Below, piece by piece: positions 45,057 through 53,005 of a stretch of 64,000 nt of DNA. The notes beneath the pieces were generated by a model, which was not told the DNA's origin, made no database searches, and was given only the letters and a program-made list of their open reading frames with translations. How positions within the stretch are numbered: the first letter of the stretch is position 1; each line of letters starts with the position of its first letter. A program made the position numbers and the translations under genes. The stretch covers positions 1,860,001 to 1,924,000 of the forward strand of contig NZ_UWOE01000001.1 of NCBI RefSeq assembly GCF_900604355.1, written 5' to 3'. This DNA comes from Luxibacter massiliensis. GTDB lineage: Bacteria > Bacillota > Clostridia > Lachnospirales > Lachnospiraceae.

Positions 45057-45575
45057 CTATATCAATATGACAACAAGAAAGATCCCTCCCATCACTCCCA
45101 GACAGTTTCCGATTCTTTTCTTTGCTGCCATCCCCTCTCTTACCTTCTCGATTTCCAGCTCCAGCCGGTTTAAATACAGCTGCATAGTGCGGTCCGATGT
45201 CCCCCTGTCAAGCTGCCCTAGAAAGGTTCCCAGCTCCTTTAGCTGAATGGAATGGGCACTTTTCAGCTTAAGTTCCCCCAGGCATGTGTCAATGCTCCGG
45301 TTCCAGATCTTGGCAAACCCATCCTCCTCCCTGTTCTCAACCTTCCTCTCCATGGTCACAAGCCATGTCCTGTAAGGTTCCCTGACCCTTGCCGCGACTC
45401 GTCCAAAAACTTCCCCCAGAGGTGCATTAGAATACTCCATCTCTCCCTTAAGCATATATATGACATGCCGTATGTACAAAAGCTTTTCTAAATACCGTTT
45501 AAGCTCTGTGCCGTAAAGCACCCCTGCCCCTGTGGTGGCCGCTATAATAAGCAGGCTCCCTATAAATCTCTGCAT
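45057..45575 (-). CDS. spoIIIAB: Stage III sporulation protein AB
   Basis: 172 residues with a helix at each end and a GspF-like helical body in the cytoplasm. Phrases LLYIRHVIYMLKGEMEYSNAPLGEVF and LGQLDRGT are conserved in the family. The start lies inside the end of spoIIIAA (16-base overlap). Confidence 0.93.
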   Translation of the reverse strand: MQRFIGSLLIIAATTGAGVLYGTELKRYLEKLLYIRHVIYMLKGEMEYSNAPLGEVFGRVAARVREPYRTWLVTMERKVENREEDGFAKIWNRSIDTCLGELKLKSAHSIQLKELGTFLGQLDRGTSDRTMQLYLNRLELEIEKVREGMAAKKRIGNCLGVMGGIFLVVILI

Positions 45576-46504
45576 AGCTGGCTCCCCCGTTCATCATAAA
45601 TTTCCCGGATCTCCCCGGGATTTTTTTCGTTCCCCAGTACAATATAGCGCTCAAACCTGCGCTCCTTAATCAGCTTTCCCAAAACCGGTTTGGAGGAAGC
45701 TTCATCCATCGAAAGCCCGTGTACGCTGGCAATCATTTTACAGCCGCACTGCATGGCATATTCAATCGCGTGGATATCCTCCATGGAGCCGATCTCATCT
45801 ACCGCAATCACCTGAGGCGCCATAGAACGGATCAGCATAATCATCCCCTCGGCCTTTGGGCAGCAGTCCAGCACATCGGTTCTTATGCCCAGGTCATTTT
45901 GTGCGATGCCGAGATAACATCCTCCTATTTCGGATCTCTCGTCTACCACCCCCACCGTGCACCCCTTCACATAACTGTTGCCGTCAGAAATCTGCCGGAT
46001 CAAATCACGGATCAGCGTAGTTTTCCCACAGCGTGGGGGAGAGATGACCAATGTATGGCACACCTGTCTGTTTTTTGTGATAAAGGGCAGCACTCTGTCC
46101 GCACAACCCAAAATTTCATGGGACATCCTTAAGTTTACTGAAGAAATATACTGGAGATTCTTCACTCTGTCCTCCTCCAGAATTGCTTTTCCCATCACTC
46201 CCACTCTATGCCCTCCTTCAATCGTAATAAACCCCTGCCTTAGTTCATGCTCATAAGCATAAAGGGAATAATGGCTGATATATTCCATCGTCTCCCGTAT
46301 TTCTTCTTTTGTAATAAGGTGCCCTTCCCTCCCCCCGGAGGGAAGAAATATTTCCTCATTGTCATAGACCATGATAAGGGGTTTCCCCACCCGCATCCGA
46401 ATCTCTTGTACTTTGCAGAAATCTGCCCCTTCGTTTTCCACGATCTCCCTGACCTTCCTGGAAAGCACTTGTAAAACCTGTTTCTTTCTGTTTTCCCTGT
46501 TCAT
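45560..46504 (-). CDS. spoIIIAA: Stage III sporulation protein AA (ATPase)
   Basis: 314-residue secretion-type ATPase powering the SpoIIIA complex in the mother cell. Walker A is PPRCGKTT and the Walker B-like phrase VIAVDEIGS follows. I set the start at ATG 46504 with GAGAGGTGGACAAG in front. The predicted sigma-E promoter (-10 at 46524-46531) excludes the earlier in-frame ATG at 46537, which lies upstream of the transcription start. Confidence 0.95.
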   Translation of the reverse strand: MNRENRKKQVLQVLSRKVREIVENEGADFCKVQEIRMRVGKPLIMVYDNEEIFLPSGGREGHLITKEEIRETMEYISHYSLYAYEHELRQGFITIEGGHRVGVMGKAILEEDRVKNLQYISSVNLRMSHEILGCADRVLPFITKNRQVCHTLVISPPRCGKTTLIRDLIRQISDGNSYVKGCTVGVVDERSEIGGCYLGIAQNDLGIRTDVLDCCPKAEGMIMLIRSMAPQVIAVDEIGSMEDIHAIEYAMQCGCKMIASVHGLSMDEASSKPVLGKLIKERRFERYIVLGNEKNPGEIREIYDERGSQLCRDL

Positions 46505-46523
46505 CTTGTCCACCTCTCTAAAC

Positions 46524-46551
46524 AATATATGTGGCATGGATGAAAATATGA
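46524..46551 (-). promoter_or_regulatory. Sigma-E promoter of the spoIIIA operon
   Basis: On the minus strand TCATATT (46545-46551), 13 bases, CATATATT (46524-46531). This matches the B. subtilis sigma-E pattern KMATATT-N13/14-CATAYAHT. The expected transcription start near 46517 leaves a leader of only about 12 bases carrying the ribosome site. Confidence 0.82.
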
Positions 46552-46584
46552 CATTGGGTTTTTAAGAAAGAATCTGCTATGGCA

Positions 46585-46682
46585 TAATTCTCCGCCTGGG
46601 TCGGATCCCATGGGCCATATAATCCCACTCCGCCGCAGCTTAATCCGGCAGAGAGTGCTTGCATCGGGGTCTCTGGCTTCAT
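46585..46682 (+). repeat. Dispersed palindromic repeat, fragment E
   Basis: The 3' end TGCTTGCATCGGGGTCTCTGGCTTC is nearly identical to the tails of copies A, B and D. The 5' part (GCAGC, GGCAG) is diverged and the apical GACATG stem is missing. The left boundary is approximate. Confidence 0.6.
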
Positions 46683-46712
46683 AGGAAATCCAACAAAATT
46701 TCCTATGTAAAG

Positions 46713-46761
46713 AAAAAACAGCGCCGGCCGCATAATCTGACGATTACACAGCCGGCGCTGT
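46713..46761 (-). terminator. Rho-independent terminator of pnp
   Basis: On the minus strand ACAGCGCCGGC pairs with GCCGGCGCTGT over 11 bp around a 22-base loop and is followed by TTTTTC. Confidence 0.9.
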
Positions 46762-46833
46762 TCATAAGGACTCCCGCCCTTTCCATATTTAAATACCTAT
46801 CCAGACAAACATAAGCACAAATGGGATTGGGGT

Positions 46834-48921
46834 TTATTCAGCAACATCCCTCATGCTGAAACTGAACCTGCCCATTTTATCCTTCCCCAGGCAGACTACT
46901 TTTACCACATCTCCCATTTTAAGCACATCTTCCACTTTGTTCACCCGTTCCTTTGAAATCTTAGAAATGTGGACCATTCCTTCTTTGCCTGGGGCAAACT
47001 CAAGAAACGCCCCAAATTCCTTAATACTGATTACTTTTCCTTCAAAGACCTGCCCGGCTTCAAAGTCTGTGGTAATGGTCGCAATTAATTTAGCCGCTGC
47101 ATCCATACCTTCCTGCTCTGTCCCACAGATAGAAACAGCGCCGTCATCAGTAATATCTATCTTTACGCCTGTCTGCTCAATGATTGCATTGATCGTCTTA
47201 CCCCGCTGTCCGACCACATCTCCAATCTTCTGGGGATCAATCTGCATCTGCATGATTTTGGGGGCGTATGGCCCAACTTCCGGCCTGGGCTGTGCAATCG
47301 CCTTGTTCATCACTTCATCCAAAATATAAGTCCTTGCTTTCTTGGTGGCTGCAATTGCCTCCTCGATAATGGCCCTTGTCAGTCCGTGGATTTTGATATC
47401 CATCTGGATTGCAGTAATACCCTTATGTGTCCCCGCCACCTTAAAATCCATATCCCCGAAGAAATCTTCCAGGCCCTGGATATCCGTAAGCACAAGGTAG
47501 TCATCGTCTGTCTCCCCTGTCACAAGGCCTGCAGAGATTCCTGCCACTGCCGCTTTTATGGGCACGCCGGCAGCCATCAGGGACATACTGGATGCACAGA
47601 TACTTGCCTGGGATGTGGAGCCATTGGATTCAAATGTCTCAGACACTGTGCGTATGGCATAAGGGAACTGTGCCTCATCCGGCAGTACCGGAACCAACGC
47701 CCTCTCTGCCAGCGCCCCATGTCCAATCTCGCGGCGCCCAGGGCCCCTTGAGGGTTTTGTCTCACCTACAGAATATGACGGGAAATTGTAGTGATGCATA
47801 TACCGCTTGGATGTCTCTGCCTCATCTAATCCATCAATCCGCTGTGCATCTGAGAGAGGCGCCAGAGTCGTGATTGTACAGATCTGTGTCTGCCCTCTTG
47901 TGAACATGGCAGATCCATGTACTCTAGGAATCAAATCTATCTCAGCAGCCAACGCCCTAATCTCATCAATCCCACGTCCGTCAGGGCGCTTGTGGTCCTT
48001 TAAAATCATCTTTCTGACTGTCTTTTTCTGATACTGGTAAACGGCCTCCCCCAATACAGCCAGCCACTCTTCCCTGTCAGCAAACGCCTCCTCCAGCTTC
48101 TGGGTGAGTATACGGATATTTTCTTCTCTAGTCTGCTTGTCGTCTGTAAAGACAGCCTCCTCCATCTCTGCCGGAGGGATCACTTCGCGGATTGCGGCAA
48201 ACAGTTCCTCAGGCACAGCACAGCTCTCATAAGTATGCTTTGCCTTGCCGCACTCTGCGACAATAGTATCAATAAAGGCGATTACTTTCTGGTTCAGCTC
48301 ATGTGCCGCAAATATTGCCTCGATCATCTTTGCCTCCGGCACCTCGTTGGCGCCTGCCTCGATCATAATTACCTTCTCTTTTGTAGAGGCAACTGTCAGG
48401 GCCATGTCTGAGGCCTCTTTCTGGGGAGCAGTAGGGTTAAATACAAACTCCCCGTCCACCAGTCCCACCTGTGTGGTAGAAATAGGCCCGTCAAAGGGGA
48501 TGTCAGATATAGATGTGGCAATGGCCGCCCCCAGCATGGCTGTCAGTTCAGGACTGCAGTCCTGGTCTACTGACATGACAAGATTTTCCAGTGTCACATC
48601 ATTCCTGTAATCCTTTGGAAACAGCGGACGCATCGGCCTGTCAATGACGCGGCATGTAAGCACGGCATTCTCTGATGCTTTTCCCTCTCTTTTATTAAAT
48701 CCTCCCGGAATCTTGCCTACAGAATACTGTCTCTCATTATATTCCACGCTCAGGGGGAAGAAATCAATCCCTTCTCTTGGTTTTTCAGATGCAGTTGCCG
48801 TACAAAGTACCGTTGTATCTCCATAGTGCATCAGTACTGCGCCGTTGGCCTGCTTGGCCACTCTCCCCACATCGACTTGTAAAGTCCTGCCAGCCAGTTC
48901 CATTTCAAACTTCTTATACAT
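46834..48921 (-). CDS. pnp: Polyribonucleotide nucleotidyltransferase (PNPase)
   Basis: 695-residue phosphorolytic 3'-5' exoribonuclease. Two RNase PH cores (about 12-145 and 320-480), then KH (PQKIGDVVGQRGKTINAIIEQ) and S1 (GQVFEGKVISIKEFGAFLEF) domains. I set the start at ATG 48921 after AAAGGAGAACAAT; the open frame continues 60 codons upstream but those residues are not PNPase-like. Downstream of rpsO, as in most bacteria. Confidence 0.97.
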   Translation of the reverse strand: MYKKFEMELAGRTLQVDVGRVAKQANGAVLMHYGDTTVLCTATASEKPREGIDFFPLSVEYNERQYSVGKIPGGFNKREGKASENAVLTCRVIDRPMRPLFPKDYRNDVTLENLVMSVDQDCSPELTAMLGAAIATSISDIPFDGPISTTQVGLVDGEFVFNPTAPQKEASDMALTVASTKEKVIMIEAGANEVPEAKMIEAIFAAHELNQKVIAFIDTIVAECGKAKHTYESCAVPEELFAAIREVIPPAEMEEAVFTDDKQTREENIRILTQKLEEAFADREEWLAVLGEAVYQYQKKTVRKMILKDHKRPDGRGIDEIRALAAEIDLIPRVHGSAMFTRGQTQICTITTLAPLSDAQRIDGLDEAETSKRYMHHYNFPSYSVGETKPSRGPGRREIGHGALAERALVPVLPDEAQFPYAIRTVSETFESNGSTSQASICASSMSLMAAGVPIKAAVAGISAGLVTGETDDDYLVLTDIQGLEDFFGDMDFKVAGTHKGITAIQMDIKIHGLTRAIIEEAIAATKKARTYILDEVMNKAIAQPRPEVGPYAPKIMQMQIDPQKIGDVVGQRGKTINAIIEQTGVKIDITDDGAVSICGTEQEGMDAAAKLIATITTDFEAGQVFEGKVISIKEFGAFLEFAPGKEGMVHISKISKERVNKVEDVLKMGDVVKVVCLGKDKMGRFSFSMRDVAE

Positions 48922-49113
48922 ATTGTTCTCCTTTAATAAAGTATTTTCTTGGCCAGGAGGCTCCGAAACTACTGAAAAACATATTAGTATACCCCCAATA
49001 TCCTTTTCAGTGGTCTCGGGTTCTCCCATCCTGCCCATAACCTTAAATATTATACCACACCATTCTTCCATATACAAGGGCAAAACAAGAGGGCCGGCCA
49101 TCCCCCTGAGGGC

Positions 49114-49160
49114 AAAAATGCTGCCACAGAATATGGTTTAAATCATATCCCATGGCAGCA
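49114..49160 (-). terminator. Terminator or attenuator between rpsO and pnp
   Basis: On the minus strand TGCTGCCA (49153-49160) pairs with TGGCAGCA (49119-49126), with an inner ATATG/CATAT pairing, followed by TTTTTG. It could end rpsO mRNA or, like the RNase III hairpin of the E. coli pnp leader, serve in pnp control. Confidence 0.75.
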
Positions 49161-49171
49161 AATATAAAGCT

Positions 49172-49235
49172 TTTATTCCCGCCGGCAGTGTGCCGCGAGG
49201 GCCAAATGCCCCAATGACCTGCATCGGGGATATTG
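49172..49235 (+). repeat. Dispersed palindromic repeat, remnant F
   Basis: The sequence ATTCCCGCCGGCAGTGTGCCGCGAGGG keeps both outer arms of domain 1 but has lost the middle and apical stems; the end CCTGCATCGGGGATATT keeps the domain 2 tail. It abuts the rpsO stop codon. Confidence 0.7.
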
Positions 49236-49237
49236 GA

Positions 49238-49504
49238 CTATTTTCTCAGGCCAAGCCTCTCTATCAAACTACGGTATCTTTCGATATCCATCTTCTTCAG
49301 ATATGCCAAAAGGCCTCTTCTCTGGCCTACCATCTTCAGAAGGCCCCTTCTTGAATGATGATCCTTGGGGTTTACCTTAAAATGTTCTGTAAGTTCATTA
49401 ATCCTTGCTGTTAAAATTGCAACCTGAACTTCTGGAGAACCAGTATCCCCCTCACTTCTTCCATATTCTGCAATAATTGCCTGTTTCTTTTCCTTTGCGA
49501 TCAT
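49238..49504 (-). CDS. rpsO: 30S ribosomal protein S15
   Basis: 88-residue protein binding 16S rRNA helices 20-22. The sequences DTGSPEVQVAILTARINELTEHFK and DHHSRRGLLKMVGQRR are textbook S15. The ATG follows AGAGGAGGAAACAAAC. Leader hairpins between promoter and gene (GCCGG/CCGGT, AACCG/CGGTT) could be the site of S15 autoregulation; that is inference. Confidence 0.97.
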   Translation of the reverse strand: MIAKEKKQAIIAEYGRSEGDTGSPEVQVAILTARINELTEHFKVNPKDHHSRRGLLKMVGQRRGLLAYLKKMDIERYRSLIERLGLRK

Positions 49505-49602
49505 GTTTGTTTCCTCCTCTTAAAATCTTGTTAAACCGCCTGGCATTAAGTAACGGTTGGAGTTCTCCTGTTACCGGACACCGGCTGAATTCATACTTTG
49601 AC

Positions 49603-49631
49603 AGTATAACATAGTTGTTTCCCAATGTAAA
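49603..49631 (-). promoter_or_regulatory. Sigma-A promoter of rpsO
   Basis: On the minus strand TTTACA (49626-49631), 17 bases, TATACT (49603-49608), leaving a structured leader of about 90 bases. Confidence 0.82.
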
Positions 49632-49673
49632 GCAGCACTTTTATTTCCCCCTGCAATGAACCCCCATCTCTTT

Positions 49674-50600
49674 TTAAGGCCTACATTCCGCAGCTGACAC
49701 TAGGGAATCCCGATTAAAATATTGCTTTGCGCACTCAATATCCCATTCCACCTGTTCTTTCAGCTGGGATATGGAAGCAAACTTTCTTTCCGGCCTTGCA
49801 AATTTACAAAACTCAACAATTACTTTTTTCCCATACGCATCCCCGTGAAAATCAAATGCATGCACCTCATTTAGGACTCTCAAATCGTCCGTCACTGTAG
49901 GCTTCGTGCCTACGTTCCCAATCCCCTCAAAAGGGACGCCGTCCACTAGGATCCTACATATATATACCCCATATTTGGGTACAATTTTCCTATTTTCCGG
50001 CGCCACATTCATGGTGGGGAAGCCAAGCTTTCTTCCCAGCTGCCTACCATACTCTACTTTACCTGACATATAATACGGGTATCCGAGAAGTTCCCCGGCC
50101 AGCTCCACATCTCCTGCAGCTAAGGCCTCTCTTATATATGTGCTGCTGATTTCTCTGCCGGAATACACCGCCTTGTCCACAATTTCCAGATGATACCCAT
50201 ACCTGTCCGCAAACTGGGCCAGCATAGCCGCATTGCCGCGCCTCTGATAGCCAAACCTAAAATCACTGCCCACCACAATGCAGGAAGCATGGAATTTTCT
50301 CAAAAGTATGTCCTCAATAAAGGCTTCTGCCTGCATTTCCCGTATTTCCTCTGTAAACGGACATTGTATGAGGCAATCCACCTTACCCTTAAGCCTCTCT
50401 CTGCGCTCTTCATTTGTAAGCAATGTATCTCTCTGCATGTCAAAGGCAAACACAATGCTGTAATCCCCTTTTGAAGACGCATATTTCTGCACGCAGTCGA
50501 TCAGCTTTTGGTGCCCCCGGTGCAGACTGTCAAACTTTCCCAGCGTAACCACTGTGCGCCCTGTTCCCTGATAAGATTGAATATCTGTATAATACTGCAT
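49674..50600 (-). CDS. ribF: Bifunctional riboflavin kinase / FAD synthetase
   Basis: 308 residues. The N-terminal FMN adenylyltransferase domain has VTLGKFDSLHRGHQKLI (nucleotidyltransferase HxGH). The C-terminal riboflavin kinase domain has GRKLGFPTMNV. Makes FMN and FAD. Start ATG 50600 lies 5 bases after the truB stop, with a weak GCGGTGA ribosome site, so coupled translation is likely. Confidence 0.95.
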   Translation of the reverse strand: MQYYTDIQSYQGTGRTVVTLGKFDSLHRGHQKLIDCVQKYASSKGDYSIVFAFDMQRDTLLTNEERRERLKGKVDCLIQCPFTEEIREMQAEAFIEDILLRKFHASCIVVGSDFRFGYQRRGNAAMLAQFADRYGYHLEIVDKAVYSGREISSTYIREALAAGDVELAGELLGYPYYMSGKVEYGRQLGRKLGFPTMNVAPENRKIVPKYGVYICRILVDGVPFEGIGNVGTKPTVTDDLRVLNEVHAFDFHGDAYGKKVIVEFCKFARPERKFASISQLKEQVEWDIECAKQYFNRDSLVSAAECRP

Positions 50601-50605
50601 GTCTG

Positions 50606-51541
50606 TCACCGCAATTCTTCCTGATCTAAAAATATTTGTTCCAGTCTGTATTCCTGCTTCTGGGCCCAATACCTATAAATCCCTATAAAAACTCTGTCTC
50701 CGTCATATACCCTGAACCACTGTCCATCCGCCGGCTTTAAGTGTTTCTGCATATACTGCTCCTTCAAGGGGTTCCCATTATAGGCAAGAGGCCTGTATTT
50801 GTCCAGCACCCCCAGTTCCTCCAATTCGGGAAACATTGCATCCACTGGCAGGATAGCTTCCTTGATTCTGCCTTCCCTTTTAAGTTCTTCTATCTGTGCC
50901 AGCTTCAGGCTGTCCTGCAGCAGAAAACCACTGGCCCTGGTCCGCAAAAGGCTTTCCATACATGCCCCAACGCCCATATCCTGCCCTATATCATGGCAGA
51001 GAGTGCGTATGTAAGTGCCTTTAGAACATGTCACTTCCATAGAAACCCTGGGAAGATCCATTTTCAGTATTTTGATATCATGTATCCATACTTTCCGCGG
51101 CTTCCTCTCTGCCTCCACCCCTTCCCGGGCCAGTTCATACAGCTTCCGCCCATTGACCTTTAGAGCGGAATACATGGGAGGGAGCTGCCAGTATTCACCA
51201 ATATAAGATTCAATACATTTTTTTATCGGCTGCCCCGGGAGTTTCTCCGCCTCCAAAAGTGCAGAAGTATCCCTGTCAGAAAGTACTGTGCCTGAAATAT
51301 CCTGGGTATCTGTCACCTTGCCAAAAAGAAGGGCTGCCTCGTAAGTCTTATCTCTGTCTGTCAGCATGCCGCACAGCTTGGTCCCCCTGCCGAGGCAGAC
51401 CGGAAGGACCCCCTCTGCATCTGGATCCAGAGTCCCTGTGTGCCCAATCTTCTTCTGCCCTAATATGCCCCTGAGCCTTGCTACTACATCGTGGGAAGTA
51501 TACCCCTTCTCTTTGTATACATTAATTACACCGTTTAACAT
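50606..51541 (-). CDS. truB: tRNA pseudouridine-55 synthase
   Basis: 311 residues. Catalytic Asp is in the motif GHTGTLDPDAEGVLPVCLG, and KVNGRKLYELAREG and CSKGTYIRTL are conserved. Modifies U55 of the tRNA T-loop. The start overlaps the end of nrnA by 7 bases. Confidence 0.96.
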   Translation of the reverse strand: MLNGVINVYKEKGYTSHDVVARLRGILGQKKIGHTGTLDPDAEGVLPVCLGRGTKLCGMLTDRDKTYEAALLFGKVTDTQDISGTVLSDRDTSALLEAEKLPGQPIKKCIESYIGEYWQLPPMYSALKVNGRKLYELAREGVEAERKPRKVWIHDIKILKMDLPRVSMEVTCSKGTYIRTLCHDIGQDMGVGACMESLLRTRASGFLLQDSLKLAQIEELKREGRIKEAILPVDAMFPELEELGVLDKYRPLAYNGNPLKEQYMQKHLKPADGQWFRVYDGDRVFIGIYRYWAQKQEYRLEQIFLDQEELR

Positions 51542-52518
51542 ACAGCATCCACCTGCGTATTTATTGTCTGCAGCTGGAGCTCAATCTGGCGCCCTACATT
51601 ATTGATTACATCATGGCAGGAGCCGTTCATCGTAAATCCTGCTGCCCTTTCATGGCCGCCGCCGCCGAAATATTTTGCAATTACACTAACATCCACCTGC
51701 CCTTTGGAGCGCAGGCTTATCTTAAACTGCTGTGTATCCAGCTCATACATAAAGAGCGCGACTTCTGTTCCTTTAGTCTGCCTAAGCTGGCTCACTATCC
51801 CTTCTAGGTCGCTGGGGCCGGCTCCGTAGAATTCCATTTCCCTTTTGCTCACTGAGGATACAATACATTTTTTATTCAGGATCAAAATGCTCTCCAGAAG
51901 GGCCCTGCCTAAAATCTGATTCTGTACATAGGTCTTTTCATAGTAAGTCTTATCAATAATATTACTTCCGTCTATTCCTTTGCGCATCAGGGCTGCGGCC
52001 GCCTCCATTGTCTCCGGGGATGTACAGGGGTACTGGAACACTCCGGTATCATGGGCAATCCCCATGTAAAGTGCTTCAGCCGTTGGAAGGCTGATCTTTT
52101 CATAATCCAGGAGCCCGAATACCAGCTCTGAAGTGGAGCTTGCATCTGGCACAATATAATTATTATCGGCAAAGGCCTCATTGCTGACATGATGGTCAAT
52201 ACACAATGTCTCAGCCGCCTGCTCAAATAAGGGCGCAGAAAAACCAAGCCTGCCTGCATCCCCGCAGTCCAGGCAGATAAACAAATCATATTGTTTTCCC
52301 GCCGCAATTTGGTGCTTAATCTCACCCGTCCGCCGGAGAATATGGTACTCCTTTGGAATCTCCTCCAGGTACAAGTCTGTCTCGATATGGGGGTACTGCT
52401 CCTTTAAGTAGATATATAGTCCCAGGCTAGACCCTGTACAGTCCCCATCCGGGCGGACATGCCCGCCCAGTGCCACAGTCCTTTTGCCTGTGAGCACTTC
52501 CGATAATTGTATCTTCAT
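51535..52518 (-). CDS. nrnA: DHH-family oligoribonuclease / pAp phosphatase NrnA
   Basis: 327 residues. DHH domain motifs GHVRPDGDCTGS, CLDCGD and CIDHHVSN; DHHA1 domain with FGGGGHERAAGF at the C-terminus. Degrades nanoRNA and 3'-phosphoadenosine-5'-phosphate. Placed between rbfA and truB, the usual Firmicute position. Confidence 0.95.
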   Translation of the reverse strand: MKIQLSEVLTGKRTVALGGHVRPDGDCTGSSLGLYIYLKEQYPHIETDLYLEEIPKEYHILRRTGEIKHQIAAGKQYDLFICLDCGDAGRLGFSAPLFEQAAETLCIDHHVSNEAFADNNYIVPDASSTSELVFGLLDYEKISLPTAEALYMGIAHDTGVFQYPCTSPETMEAAAALMRKGIDGSNIIDKTYYEKTYVQNQILGRALLESILILNKKCIVSSVSKREMEFYGAGPSDLEGIVSQLRQTKGTEVALFMYELDTQQFKISLRSKGQVDVSVIAKYFGGGGHERAAGFTMNGSCHDVINNVGRQIELQLQTINTQVDAVC

Positions 52519-52520
52519 AC

Positions 52521-52892
52521 TTATTCTGCCTCATCTTTCAAATCTCTGGTCAGCTCATCTATTTTTTTGCTCATATTGACGCCATACTCGATTGACTGAT
52601 CCAAAATAAAACGAATCTCTGGAGTATTCCTCATATTCAGTGTCCTGGCAAGTTCCCTCCTTATATACCCTTCCGCGCTCTTAAGGCCTTTGAGTGTCTC
52701 CTGCTGGACTGACTCATCCCCCAGCACACTGATATATGCCCTGCATGTTTTCAAGTCTGGCGCCACCTCTGCTGCCACAACAGAAGTCATGGGCGCAATA
52801 CGGGGATCTTTGATGCCCCCCCGTAGGATATTGCTCAGTTCTCTTTGTACCTCCGCATTAATCCTTGTATTTTTTATGCTGTTCTTCCTCAT
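52521..52892 (-). CDS. rbfA: Ribosome-binding factor A
   Basis: 123-residue KH-fold factor needed for late 30S maturation. The motif VQRELSNILRGGIKDPRIAPMTSV and RRELARTLNMRNTPEIRF are diagnostic. ATG follows GCAGGAGGCATATT. It lies 113 bases downstream of infB. Confidence 0.96.
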   Translation of the reverse strand: MRKNSIKNTRINAEVQRELSNILRGGIKDPRIAPMTSVVAAEVAPDLKTCRAYISVLGDESVQQETLKGLKSAEGYIRRELARTLNMRNTPEIRFILDQSIEYGVNMSKKIDELTRDLKDEAE

Positions 52893-53005
52893 AATATGCC
52901 TCCTGCTGTTTTCTTTCAGTGCCCGCCTGCCCCCTTATCCCACAGTAAGCCAATGGGATAAGGCCCGCTCACTGAGGTATGCCCGGCTGTCCCATAATAC
53001 CCCTT

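Larger units (their letters stand above)
46505..46833. other. Gene-free region between pnp and spoIIIA
   Basis: It holds the sigma-E promoter, a fragment of the dispersed repeat (46585-46682), a 9-bp inverted repeat CATAGGAAA (46680-46688) / TTTCCTATG (46699-46707) and the pnp terminator (46713-46761). About 70 bases next to pnp show nothing recognisable. Confidence 0.6.
48922..49237. other. rpsO-pnp intergenic region
   Basis: It contains the repeat remnant F (49172-49235) directly after rpsO, then a terminator-like hairpin (49114-49160), then about 190 bases before pnp without a clear promoter. The arrangement suggests that pnp is partly read through from rpsO. Confidence 0.6.
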
